A stretch of 64,000 nucleotides of DNA from Bacteroidota bacterium (GTDB lineage Bacteria; Bacteroidota; Bacteroidia; Bacteroidales; WCHB1-69), in the NCBI GenBank assembly GCA_029570835.1, contig JAKPTX010000117.1, forward strand, positions 18,514-82,513, in the 5' to 3' direction. The first letter of the stretch is position 1, and each line of letters opens with the position of its first letter. This document shows positions 27,016 through 36,252 of the stretch, piece by piece. The notes beneath the pieces were generated by a model that was not told where the DNA came from, did no database searches, and was given only the letters and a program-made list of their open reading frames with translations. The translations under genes and the position numbers were made by a program.

Positions 27016-27699
27016 ATGATTAGAAAAAAGTCCGACAAAGGAGACTTAGAAGTGAGACGCACCACCTTCCTATTGATAGGATTAGTTGTTGTTCTTGCTT
27101 TGGTTTACGCTGGGTTTGAACTGTTTGCTACAGCTGAACGAGCCGCTGAGATGGTTCTCGCTGATGATGAAGTATTCGTGATTGTCGATGACGTCGTTCA
27201 AAATACGGATGTTCAACCTCCTCCCCCACCACCAGACCCGATGCAAAACAAAGAGGTAGTCATTGAAGTGGTTGATAACCTGATAAAAGTACAACCCACT
27301 TTTGACTTCACGCAAGATTTTAGTTTTGACGAAGAGATCCCTGATTTTGAAATCCAAATGGTTGAAGAGGAAGTTGATTTACCCCCACCAGTATATTGGG
27401 TTGAGGAAATGCCTGAGTTCCCCGGTGGAATGGATGCACTACCCGAATATCTTAAAAAAGAGATCAGATATCCTGAAGTATGCCGTACTCTAGGTATCAC
27501 AGGTGTGGTTCAAGTTGAATTTGTGGTTGAGCGTGACGGTTCCATTAGTAACGTTAGGGTACTAGACCCGGTATATAAAGATCTTGATGCAGAAGCTGTA
27601 CGTGTAATCTCGGGATTCCCTAAATGGAAACCGGGAAAACAAATGGGTAAACCTGTTCGTGTATTTTACCAAATTCCTATCAGATTTACTTTGAACTAG
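27016..27699 (+). CDS. Energy transducer TonB (copy 1)
   Basis: N-terminal TM, PPPPPPDP, EFPGGMDALPEYLKKEIRYPEVCRTLGITGVVQVEFVVERDGSISNV. Confidence 0.93.
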   Translation: MIRKKSDKGDLEVRRTTFLLIGLVVVLALVYAGFELFATAERAAEMVLADDEVFVIVDDVVQNTDVQPPPPPPDPMQNKEVVIEVVDNLIKVQPTFDFTQDFSFDEEIPDFEIQMVEEEVDLPPPVYWVEEMPEFPGGMDALPEYLKKEIRYPEVCRTLGITGVVQVEFVVERDGSISNVRVLDPVYKDLDAEAVRVISGFPKWKPGKQMGKPVRVFYQIPIRFTLN

Positions 27700-27720
27700 C
27701 AGTTTCTGTTATGGTAATTA

Positions 27721-27752
27721 AAAAGCTCTCAATAATTTGAGAGCTTTTTTTT
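27721..27752 (+). terminator. Rho-independent terminator
   Basis: AAAGCTCTCAATAATTTGAGAGCTTTTTTTTT. Confidence 0.9.
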
Positions 27753-27909
27753 TGAAACTAATCTCATGAAAAGTACTCATCAATTGTCGAATGATTAAAA
27801 TTATTACTTTTCACGTTAAAATTGATTCTTTGTACAACATTTATTACCCAAATGGAGTTATAATACTAAGATAAGTAACCTATCCATAATTTGAAAACCC
27901 GAGTACAAA

Positions 27910-28599
27910 ATGATTAGAAAAAAATCCAACAGAGGAGACTTGGAGGTCAGACGCACTACCTACCTATTAATCGGGTTGGTTGTTGTTTTGGCCCTTGTTT
28001 ACGCTGGGTTTGAACTGTTTGCTGCTGCTGAACGAAGCCCTGAAATGGTTTTTGCTGATGATGAGGTATTCGTGATGGTTGAAGATGATATTGTAAGCAC
28101 AGACGTTCAACCCCCTCCCCCACCACCGGATCCGGTACAACACAGAGATGTAATCCTTGTAACGGTGAGTAACCTGATAGATGTACATCCTATTACTGAC
28201 CTTTTTCCACCAGAGTGGGACCCCTATGCTGATATCCCTGATTATGATGACATCAAGCCTGTCGAACCAGAGGTTGATTTACCACCTCCGGAATATTGGG
28301 TCGATGAGATGCCTGAGTTCCCCGGTGGAATGGAAGCATTACCCACATATCTTAAAAGAGAGGTTAGATATCCTGAACCATGTCGTGCTTTGGGTATTAC
28401 AGGGGTAGTGCATGTTGAGTTTGTGGTTGAACGTGACGGTTCAATTAGCAATGTTAAAGTGCTGGAGCCGGTGTATAGAGATCTTGACGCAGAAGCTGTA
28501 CGTGTAATCTCAGAATTCCCTAGGTGGAAACCCGGGGAAAAAATGGGAAAACCTGTTCGTGTATTTTACCAAATTCCTATCAGATTTACTTTAAACTAA
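27910..28599 (+). CDS. Energy transducer TonB (tandem paralog, copy 2)
   Basis: Highly similar to 27016-27699. Confidence 0.93.
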   Translation: MIRKKSNRGDLEVRRTTYLLIGLVVVLALVYAGFELFAAAERSPEMVFADDEVFVMVEDDIVSTDVQPPPPPPDPVQHRDVILVTVSNLIDVHPITDLFPPEWDPYADIPDYDDIKPVEPEVDLPPPEYWVDEMPEFPGGMEALPTYLKREVRYPEPCRALGITGVVHVEFVVERDGSISNVKVLEPVYRDLDAEAVRVISEFPRWKPGEKMGKPVRVFYQIPIRFTLN

Positions 28600-28620
28600 C
28601 AGTTTCTGTTATAATGATTA

Positions 28621-28652
28621 AAAAAGCTCTCGATATGTTGGGAGCTTTTTTT
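28621..28652 (+). terminator. Rho-independent terminator
   Basis: AAAAAGCTCTCGATATGTTGGGAGCTTTTTTT. Confidence 0.88.
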
Positions 28653-28746
28653 ATGAATATAAGAATCAATCCTTAGAAAATGCAGAATTAAGTTTTAGAA
28701 ATGTCAAAAAATTAATGTATTTTTGCGGGTCATATAAAAAGCTCTT

Positions 28747-29697
28747 ATGGTAAGCAGACGTTATTTGAGAATCAAGGTAATGCAGGAGATATTTGCATTT
28801 AAAGCTAATGAAAAGGGGAACCTTGAGCAGGCAGAAAAAAAGTTGGATCATGCCATTCAGGGGTGTTATACTCTTTTTTGTTACTTTTTTTCACTCTTCC
28901 CTGAACTCAAAAGATATAGACTCAATAAGCTGGAAGATCTTAAAACTAAATTTAAACCTACTTATGATGATCTTCACCCTAATAGAAAATTTGTTGATAA
29001 TTTGGTGATTGACCAAATAGAAAACAACATTACACTTAACCGACTGTGGAATAATTTGAGAATCAATTGGGATGATCAAGGTGATTTTATAGCTCAGATT
29101 TTTCAAGAAATTGCCAAAGAGGAGTTCTATACACTATATTTAAATGATAAAAACTCAAGTTATATTCAGGATCAGGAGTTTCTTCTAGATGTGATTGAAA
29201 CCTGCTTCGCTAACAGTGAACTACTACATTGGCATTTTCAAGAGATGAATCTCCATTGGTTTGATGACTACAACGAAGCTTTGTTAATGTTTTATAAAAA
29301 CATCAAACAATTTAAAGAAAACAAGGGAAATGAAAATAAAATTTTCCCTCTCTTTAAGAATGCAACTGAAGATAAAGAGTTCTACAAAAATCTATTCCAA
29401 AATACATTACTCAATGATGATCAATATGACACCATTATAGAAAATAAATTACAAAATTGGGAGTTGGAAAGACTTAATGGAATCGATATCATTCTAATGA
29501 AAATGGCTATCACTGAGTTCCAGCACTTTCATGATATCCCCATTAAAGTAACTATTAATGAGTATATTGAGTTGGCAAAATGGTACAGCTCCAATAAAAG
29601 CGGTGCATTTATCAATGGGTTATTGGATCAAATTGTACTGACTCTCAAAGAGGAAGGGAAAATTACCAAAATGGGAAAAGGATTATTAAATAATTGA
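28747..29697 (+). CDS. nusB: Transcription antitermination protein NusB (long Bacteroidetes form)
   Basis: SRRYLRIKVMQEIFAF; C-terminal INEYIELAKWYSSNKSGAFINGLLD. Confidence 0.94.
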   Translation: MVSRRYLRIKVMQEIFAFKANEKGNLEQAEKKLDHAIQGCYTLFCYFFSLFPELKRYRLNKLEDLKTKFKPTYDDLHPNRKFVDNLVIDQIENNITLNRLWNNLRINWDDQGDFIAQIFQEIAKEEFYTLYLNDKNSSYIQDQEFLLDVIETCFANSELLHWHFQEMNLHWFDDYNEALLMFYKNIKQFKENKGNENKIFPLFKNATEDKEFYKNLFQNTLLNDDQYDTIIENKLQNWELERLNGIDIILMKMAITEFQHFHDIPIKVTINEYIELAKWYSSNKSGAFINGLLDQIVLTLKEEGKITKMGKGLLNN

Positions 29698-29702
29698 TTA
29701 AA

Positions 29703-30158
29703 ATGATGCAAAAATTTTTAATTTTTATTGTTTTATTACTTCTTATTGCTGGGTGTGGAAGAAAAAGTTCTACTGAAATTGGTGTTGAGAGTATCAATAA
29801 TCCTGCAACTGCAGAAGGTATTGATCCTGCACGTGCAGAAAGGATGCCGGTCATCACTTTCGAAAAAATAGTTCATGATTTTGGCTATGTTACCAAAGGT
29901 GAACGTTTAAGCTATAACTTCAAGTTTAAAAATACAGGAAACTCTGATTTAATTATCAGCTATGTTGAGTCCTCCTGTGGATGTACAACCTCATCACCTC
30001 CCAAAGCACCTATAAAACCGGGTGGTTCCGGAGAGATTAAAGTTACTTTTGACTCTAAAACCAAAAGCGGTATCACTGAAAATCAAGTGATGATTGTCGC
30101 CAATACTTACCCTGTTAAAACCGTATTAACAGTGATTGCAGATGTTAAAAATCCATAA
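29703..30158 (+). CDS. DUF1573 lipoprotein
   Basis: LLIAGCG lipobox; HDFGYVTKGERLSYNFKFKNTGNSDLIISYVESSCGCTT. Confidence 0.9.
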   Translation: MMQKFLIFIVLLLLIAGCGRKSSTEIGVESINNPATAEGIDPARAERMPVITFEKIVHDFGYVTKGERLSYNFKFKNTGNSDLIISYVESSCGCTTSSPPKAPIKPGGSGEIKVTFDSKTKSGITENQVMIVANTYPVKTVLTVIADVKNP

Positions 30159-30174
30159 ATAAAAATTTAAAAGT

Positions 30175-30498
30175 ATGAACATGATTTCTTTATTATTATT
30201 CGCACCGGCCGGAGATGGAAAACAAGGAGGAGGTGGATTTACAATGCTTATTTTCTTAGGATTGATGATCTTAATATTTTATTTTTTCATGATCCGTCCT
30301 CAACAAAAGAAACAGAAACAGATTCAACAATTTAGAGAAAATATCAAAAAAGGTGACAACATTATCACTATTGGCGGTATTCATGGCAAAGTAGTTGATG
30401 TAAAAGAGAACACCTTTGTTATAGAAGTCGCTGACAACGTCAGAATGACTATTGAAAAAGCAGCTGTCGCTATTGATGGCAATGAAACCAAAAAATAA
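30175..30498 (+). CDS. yajC: Preprotein translocase subunit YajC
   Basis: YFFMIRPQQKKQKQIQQFRENIKKGDNIITIGGIHGKV. Confidence 0.95.
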   Translation: MNMISLLLFAPAGDGKQGGGGFTMLIFLGLMILIFYFFMIRPQQKKQKQIQQFRENIKKGDNIITIGGIHGKVVDVKENTFVIEVADNVRMTIEKAAVAIDGNETKK

Positions 30499-30518
30499 TC
30501 CTCTCGGATCTGATCAAA

Positions 30519-30935
30519 ATGAACAAACAAAGTCCTAAAACAATATTGACCTCCACAACATTCCTGATTTGCTTTATCATTGCGGTTTTGGGGTGGTTCG
30601 TTATTACATTTTCCAAAGAATATGTCCAAACCTTACCTTGTGAGGTTGTTCTGCATGAGATTCCGGAGAATGTTAAAACTATTTCAACTTCCGACTCTGT
30701 TGTTCTTATCACTTTTAAAGCAAAAGGGTTCAATTATTTAAAAAACAGTTTTACTGATAAATACACTACTCTCAATCTTTCAGTTACTAATTTAACCGCA
30801 AAAAAAGGGAAAAAGAATGTGTATGCTTTTTCAAAAAGAGAACTCAGCAGTTATATTAAAGAGTATTCCCTGTACGGTAACTCATTTGTTGAAATTGAGA
30901 AGCCGGAATCTCTTTCAATATATATTAAAAGATAA
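30519..30935 (+). CDS. YbbR-like protein
   Basis: Single TM plus YbbR-like segment; position between yajC and coaE. Confidence 0.6.
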   Translation: MNKQSPKTILTSTTFLICFIIAVLGWFVITFSKEYVQTLPCEVVLHEIPENVKTISTSDSVVLITFKAKGFNYLKNSFTDKYTTLNLSVTNLTAKKGKKNVYAFSKRELSSYIKEYSLYGNSFVEIEKPESLSIYIKR

Positions 30936-30938
30936 ATC

Positions 30939-31460
30939 ATGATTAAGATTGTTTTAACCGGAGGAATAGGAACCGGGAAAACCCATTTATCAAAACATTT
31001 TATTGAAATGGGTATTCCCGTTTTTTATGCTGATGAAGAGGCTAAAAAGTTATATTCAGAACCTGAAGTAATCCGTTTTTTTTCCTCTACTTTTGGAAAT
31101 ATAGTGCTCTCAGATGGGAAGATAGATTTTAAAAAACTAAGTGACCTGATCTTTTCTGACGAGAAGGCAAGAGCCAAGGTGAATCAATATATTCATCCTC
31201 TGCTTTTTGAAAGTTTTAATCAATGGGGGAAAAAGCAAAAGTGCAACATTATCATGATGGAAAGCGCTATTGTTTTTGAAGCGGGTCTGGATCACCACTT
31301 TGACAAAATTATTGTTGTGGATTCCCCCATGGAGGTGCGATTGGAGCGGATTCGTAAAAAGTATCCACATTGGAGTGAGGATGAGATCCAAAAAAGAATT
31401 ACCACCCAACTCTCTCAAGAAGAAAAGTGTAAACGAGCTGACCTTATACTCCTAAACTAA
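30939..31460 (+). CDS. coaE: Dephospho-CoA kinase
   Basis: IVLTGGIGTGKTHLSKHF; YADEEAK. Confidence 0.94.
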   Translation: MIKIVLTGGIGTGKTHLSKHFIEMGIPVFYADEEAKKLYSEPEVIRFFSSTFGNIVLSDGKIDFKKLSDLIFSDEKARAKVNQYIHPLLFESFNQWGKKQKCNIIMMESAIVFEAGLDHHFDKIIVVDSPMEVRLERIRKKYPHWSEDEIQKRITTQLSQEEKCKRADLILLN

Positions 31461-31462
31461 GT

Positions 31463-32404
31463 TTAACGTGTCAATGCTGCTGCTCCTAAAATGGCAACAT
31501 CATTGGTGGGTAATGAGGAGAGTAGAATAGGAATCTCTCTATCATAAATAAAGAGTTTATGTTTCTTGAAAGACCTTCGGATTGGATCCAGGAACACCTC
31601 TCCTGCCTGAATTGGACCACCCATTAGAAAGATTGCTTCAGGAGAAGAGAAAGTAACAGCATTGGCTAATGCAATACCCAGTAGATATCCTGTCCTTTCA
31701 TAAGTTGCTATAGCTAATGGATCATTTTGTTTAGCAGCATCCGAGACAGTTTTACCGGTCATCACTTCAAAAGGAATAGAGCATAAAATTGAATCGGGAA
31801 ATTGCGGCATCAATTCCAGACAATTGAGAACAATACCACTTGTTGATGCATATTTTTCTACACATCCTTTATTTCCACAACTACACTGTCTTCCTTCAGG
31901 GATGAGAATAGCGTGACCCATCTCCCCGGCTAAACCATCGGCACCATAGACCAATTTCCCATCAATAACGATGCCGCTACCAATGCCTGTCCCGAGAGTG
32001 TACATAATAAAATGAGACATCCCTTTAGCCCCCCCATATATCATCTCTCCATAAGTAGCCGCATTAGCATCATTAGTAACTACCACTTTAAAAGGAAAGC
32101 GCTCCTCAAACAAAGATCGAATGGGAACCACCCCTTTAAAATTCAAATTTGTAGCATTTTCAATATTCCCTGAATAATAATTAGTAGCCGGAGCTCCAAT
32201 TCCTATCCCTGAAACTAACGCTACATCTACATTTTTAAGCAGTTGTTTAATCTGCTCCGAAATCTGATCCACATAAACTACAGGATCATGAAAATCAGCA
32301 GTCTTAATATTAGCTCTACTGATCACCTTTCCACTTCCGTTAACTAAACCGATATCTGTATTGGTTCCTCCAATATCGATCCCGATTGAAAATATCTCAT
32401 TCAT
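31463..32404 (-). CDS. ROK family protein
   Basis: SIGIDIGGTNTDIGLV; CSCGNKGCVEKYAS. Confidence 0.93.
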   Translation of the reverse strand: MNEIFSIGIDIGGTNTDIGLVNGSGKVISRANIKTADFHDPVVYVDQISEQIKQLLKNVDVALVSGIGIGAPATNYYSGNIENATNLNFKGVVPIRSLFEERFPFKVVVTNDANAATYGEMIYGGAKGMSHFIMYTLGTGIGSGIVIDGKLVYGADGLAGEMGHAILIPEGRQCSCGNKGCVEKYASTSGIVLNCLELMPQFPDSILCSIPFEVMTGKTVSDAAKQNDPLAIATYERTGYLLGIALANAVTFSSPEAIFLMGGPIQAGEVFLDPIRRSFKKHKLFIYDREIPILLSSLPTNDVAILGAAALTR

Positions 32405-33672
32405 TTTTGTAAATTTATAGTTGTAGTTCCAATTAATTTATCGTAAGAAGTTCCCTCTTCTCTCAAGTAAACTAACACAGTATACATATTCTGCGTTTGC
32501 CAATGAGAACCCTCAATATAAGTTTCATCAATTATCGTTGACCCCTTGGGAACATACACATATTGATAATTATAAAAACCCTGTTTCAAATATAGTGCTG
32601 TTTCCCAATAATGGGTATCCGGATTATAAATTAATTTTGCATCAGGATCTAAATTCCAATCAGTCAACTCTCCAAAAACATAAACATCTCCCTTTGAAAA
32701 ATCATAATCTGACTTTAAGGAAAAATAAGTTAACACATAATCCTCCGTATTTTCACCTTTAAAATCAAGATTTTTCCAATAGCATGCTCCTTGCAATGTC
32801 GGATCTGTTTCGTAAACTCCAAAAGGTCGTGCAATATCCTCCATCACATAGGCTTGATTGATCCTATCTCTGAAGTTAATAGATACAATTCGATCTGATA
32901 AATTGCGTAAAGTACGAATATCAAATCTCCTAAATTCCGATCCTCCGGAAAAGAGTGTTTTATTCAGCTGTTCATACTGAAAGCTAAACTCTCCGGGTTT
33001 CAGAGAACGGTAAGTCAAACCCATAATTGCATTATCCCATCTGCCGTTTTGCACGATGGTGGCATGTAAATAAAGGGCCGGATTTCTAATAATATAATTC
33101 CCGGAATAAACAATAAAATCGACCTGCTGTTTGGTCTCTTTATAATTTACATCCGTGGCAGCTTCCACACGTGCCGATATACCTACTGTGGAAGGTTCCA
33201 CCACCATAATACGACGTGTTAACACCGGATGATTGATGTCAGTATCATACACGACTAATAAATAGTTCCCCGACTTGGTAATTCGCAACAAATCTGTTGG
33301 AAAAATTAATTCATAATGAGTATAATGTTGGATTGTGTTAAACGAAAAAGTATAATTTACAACCTCATCCTCCATAAAACCATCCAAATACTCTATAGGA
33401 TTAAGAGCGGAGTATTGCCAATCATGGGTACAGTGAATAAGGGTATATTTTAGGTAGCGATCATATTGTTCTAAATCATCAAAAACCAATTTCAACTTTT
33501 CATTACTATTGAGCGTAATGATCGGCAATCCAAATTGTACATCCTGGTTGGTAATTTTGACACTGAATATATCCTGATCAAAGATTTGATTCACGGGATC
33601 AAAAAGGTATGTTTGTTGTGCCGAAACAAACAGAGGAATGATCCAGATTAAAAAAAATATCCGGTATTTCAT
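32401..33672 (-). CDS. DUF5103 / type IX secretion system plug-type protein
   Basis: Signal peptide; HCTHDWQYSALNPIEYLDGF; YNYQYVYV. Confidence 0.82.
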   Translation of the reverse strand: MKYRIFFLIWIIPLFVSAQQTYLFDPVNQIFDQDIFSVKITNQDVQFGLPIITLNSNEKLKLVFDDLEQYDRYLKYTLIHCTHDWQYSALNPIEYLDGFMEDEVVNYTFSFNTIQHYTHYELIFPTDLLRITKSGNYLLVVYDTDINHPVLTRRIMVVEPSTVGISARVEAATDVNYKETKQQVDFIVYSGNYIIRNPALYLHATIVQNGRWDNAIMGLTYRSLKPGEFSFQYEQLNKTLFSGGSEFRRFDIRTLRNLSDRIVSINFRDRINQAYVMEDIARPFGVYETDPTLQGACYWKNLDFKGENTEDYVLTYFSLKSDYDFSKGDVYVFGELTDWNLDPDAKLIYNPDTHYWETALYLKQGFYNYQYVYVPKGSTIIDETYIEGSHWQTQNMYTVLVYLREEGTSYDKLIGTTTINLQK

Positions 33673-33735
33673 AATAAGCACTTTAACCCGCAAATATACT
33701 GAATTAACCTAATACAATCGGAACTTTTTAAAAAA

Positions 33736-34500
33736 TTATTGACACAAAACAAAAAGATCGTCTCTTTCATTCAAACAGAGTACCGGTACTCCTTCCGAAT
33801 TTCCAATAATTTTAGATTCTTTGGGTCCGAATAGCCAATCAATCAAACCGAAAAATCGAGTCATTATAATCAAAGTAACTCCTGCTCCCTCTCGCATCGC
33901 ATAAGAAACCGACTCCTGATCTATATGCATCGAAGCCTGTTGAGGTTCAATGGTGTAATCTACCTCCAAATTCATAAAGAGTTTCTCAATAAAACTAAGA
34001 TTATTGTCCACCTTCTTCTGCGTAACCTCCTCCTTATGTTGAGTGTGGATTACTCGAATCTCCGCTTTAATATCCTGTTTTTTATAAAAGCGAACAAAAT
34101 AACTCGCCCACATTGCCTTCTCTTTTGCTTGTCTATCCACATCCACAGGAAGAATCACCTTTTGATACCCTGTAGGAAGAGGAAGAGCCTCTCCAACAAC
34201 CAATACTGGAATTCGGGATCCCCTGATAAAATAGATTCCCTTTTTTACTGTGAAAAAACTTTGTACCCTACCTTTTATTCTCTTGGTTGGATCTGAAATC
34301 CCCATCACAAAAAGAATCACATTTTGTGCTTCAGCGTATATATAAAGTTGCTCCGGAAGAAATCGTTTGTCCATCATGATCACTTCCATCTCAGATTGAA
34401 ACAGTTGCGCCATCAATTGACCATGCTCCCGGGCAGCTGTTCCTGCTAAAGAATGATCCGACAATACCAATATTTTTGTTTTTTTAACCTCTTCTTTCAT
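33736..34500 (-). CDS. Universal stress protein-like
   Basis: KKTKILVLSDHSLAGTAAREHG; tandem USP-like layout. Confidence 0.55.
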   Translation of the reverse strand: MKEEVKKTKILVLSDHSLAGTAAREHGQLMAQLFQSEMEVIMMDKRFLPEQLYIYAEAQNVILFVMGISDPTKRIKGRVQSFFTVKKGIYFIRGSRIPVLVVGEALPLPTGYQKVILPVDVDRQAKEKAMWASYFVRFYKKQDIKAEIRVIHTQHKEEVTQKKVDNNLSFIEKLFMNLEVDYTIEPQQASMHIDQESVSYAMREGAGVTLIIMTRFFGLIDWLFGPKESKIIGNSEGVPVLCLNERDDLFVLCQ

Positions 34501-34503
34501 AAT

Positions 34504-35217
34504 TTAATCGGAATAAAGTCCCTTAACGGTTGATTTTACTGGAATATAATCTTTCAAATAGAATGGTTCAAAATAGGCAGTATCTTCAAACTCTTGTTTT
34601 CGATATTTTTCCAAAACAGGCTGAATCATATTTTGGGCAGATAGGGTGGCATCCGAAAAGAGAGCGTTAGTGTTCCTTTTCATCAACGATTTAAATTTAG
34701 CACTCCCATTACCACAAAATAGAATCGCTTCTTTTTCCAGAAATTCCCGAAATGAGTTCTCATCCAAAACTTCTGAGTGTATCTCATTAAGTCGGACTCC
34801 ATTCCAGTCATAAAGCGTGGTATAAACCTCCATCCTTCTGGCATCAATCATAGGAGCGATCCGGTATTGATCCGGAGTAGCAACACTCTTTTTTGCACCC
34901 AAAGCAATATTTAAGAGCGTGGAGATTGCAATCACCGGTATCTCCATTGCATACGCCAATCCTTTCACTGTGGAAACCCCGATTCGAAGTCCGGTATAAG
35001 ACCCCGGACCGATACTTACTGCTACGGCATCCAGGTCGGATGTTTTGAGTTGATTCCTTTCCAACACCTCATTAATCAACTGCATCAATTTTTCTGCATG
35101 AGAAAAACTTTGGTCATAATCAATCACTTGAAGAAGACGATCTCCCCGGGATAAAGCAACAGAACAAACCTCAGTAGCAGTTTCTACATGTAAAATAAGT
35201 GGATTATTTTTTATCAT
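34504..35217 (-). CDS. tsaB: tRNA threonylcarbamoyladenosine biosynthesis protein TsaB
   Basis: ILHVETATEVCSVALSRG; VSIGPGSYTGLRIGVSTVKGLAYA. Confidence 0.95.
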   Translation of the reverse strand: MIKNNPLILHVETATEVCSVALSRGDRLLQVIDYDQSFSHAEKLMQLINEVLERNQLKTSDLDAVAVSIGPGSYTGLRIGVSTVKGLAYAMEIPVIAISTLLNIALGAKKSVATPDQYRIAPMIDARRMEVYTTLYDWNGVRLNEIHSEVLDENSFREFLEKEAILFCGNGSAKFKSLMKRNTNALFSDATLSAQNMIQPVLEKYRKQEFEDTAYFEPFYLKDYIPVKSTVKGLYSD

Positions 35218-35237
35218 TTGAGTTCCATTTAAAAAAA

Positions 35238-36179
35238 TTAAGCATAAAACCATCTACTCATGGTTTCTTCTTTCCAGTTTCGGGTCAACGCCACAAAGAT
35301 ATAAGTAATTATGAAAGCATAGATCAATCTGAAGATAAAAACACCGGAATAGTGAGCTCCAATAGAAATCATCAACAGGGAATCCTCAATCAAACTATGA
35401 CAGAGCGACATCAACAGTAAAGCATTAAAGAGATCTCTTTTATTGAGTTGACTTTGCTCTACTTCATTGATAATCAGGGCACCTCCATACGCTAATCCCA
35501 TTGTCATTCCCAACACAGTGATAGGTATCAGTTCCTGAGAGATTCCCAACCATTTCAAAATAGGAGAAAAGAGCTTATTAATAAACCGAATCAAACCACT
35601 TCTTTTCAAGAGATCCAGCAGGATTATGAGCAGCACGATAATAATGAAAATCAGCAAATAATTTCTTAATTCCCCGATGAACCATCCCCCCCAAGATTGA
35701 TTCTTATCTTGCATAACAATCTGAGTAACATTTTCTGGAGAATAATCCAACCAACCACCCATTCGATAGATATGATATATCAACACTCCTCCCAGCAAGG
35801 CAAAGAGAAAACGAGCTAAAAAAAGGGCATACACTTTCCCTCCTGATTTTCGGGTAACCCCTAGCTCAATAGGGAGTGCATGAGCGATCAGAATCACTGT
35901 TGACAAAGTTGTAATTTGCGCTACTGTCAGCGTAGGAGCAATCGCAAAATAGGCAATCAGACCGGCATAAATATTCCCCAACATGGCAGAAGCCCATACA
36001 AGCCCCATCTCTCCGGGAAGTCCCATCCAGCCCATCAGGGGTGCCAAAGCATCTCCGATATGGTTAATCATACCCGTTTCTTGCAATATTTTCACTACAA
36101 TAGAAACAGGAATCATGATTTTAAATATCTTCAATGCACTCTTCCAACCTTGTGCCAACCATGTATACAACAATTTCAT
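35238..36179 (-). CDS. Nucleoside recognition (Gate) domain membrane protein
   Basis: Multi-TM; GDALAPLMGWMGLPGEMGLVWASAMLGN. Confidence 0.8.
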   Translation of the reverse strand: MKLLYTWLAQGWKSALKIFKIMIPVSIVVKILQETGMINHIGDALAPLMGWMGLPGEMGLVWASAMLGNIYAGLIAYFAIAPTLTVAQITTLSTVILIAHALPIELGVTRKSGGKVYALFLARFLFALLGGVLIYHIYRMGGWLDYSPENVTQIVMQDKNQSWGGWFIGELRNYLLIFIIIVLLIILLDLLKRSGLIRFINKLFSPILKWLGISQELIPITVLGMTMGLAYGGALIINEVEQSQLNKRDLFNALLLMSLCHSLIEDSLLMISIGAHYSGVFIFRLIYAFIITYIFVALTRNWKEETMSRWFYA

Positions 36180-36252
36180 CTGAAAAGATCTAAAATAGTT
36201 GGCAAAAATACATGATTTTTTCCTATATTTGCCATCTCAACCAAATATTACT

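Noticed and set aside
27016-28599. TonB pair as a frameshifted single gene
   Set aside because: Each copy has its own start, stop, leader and terminator.
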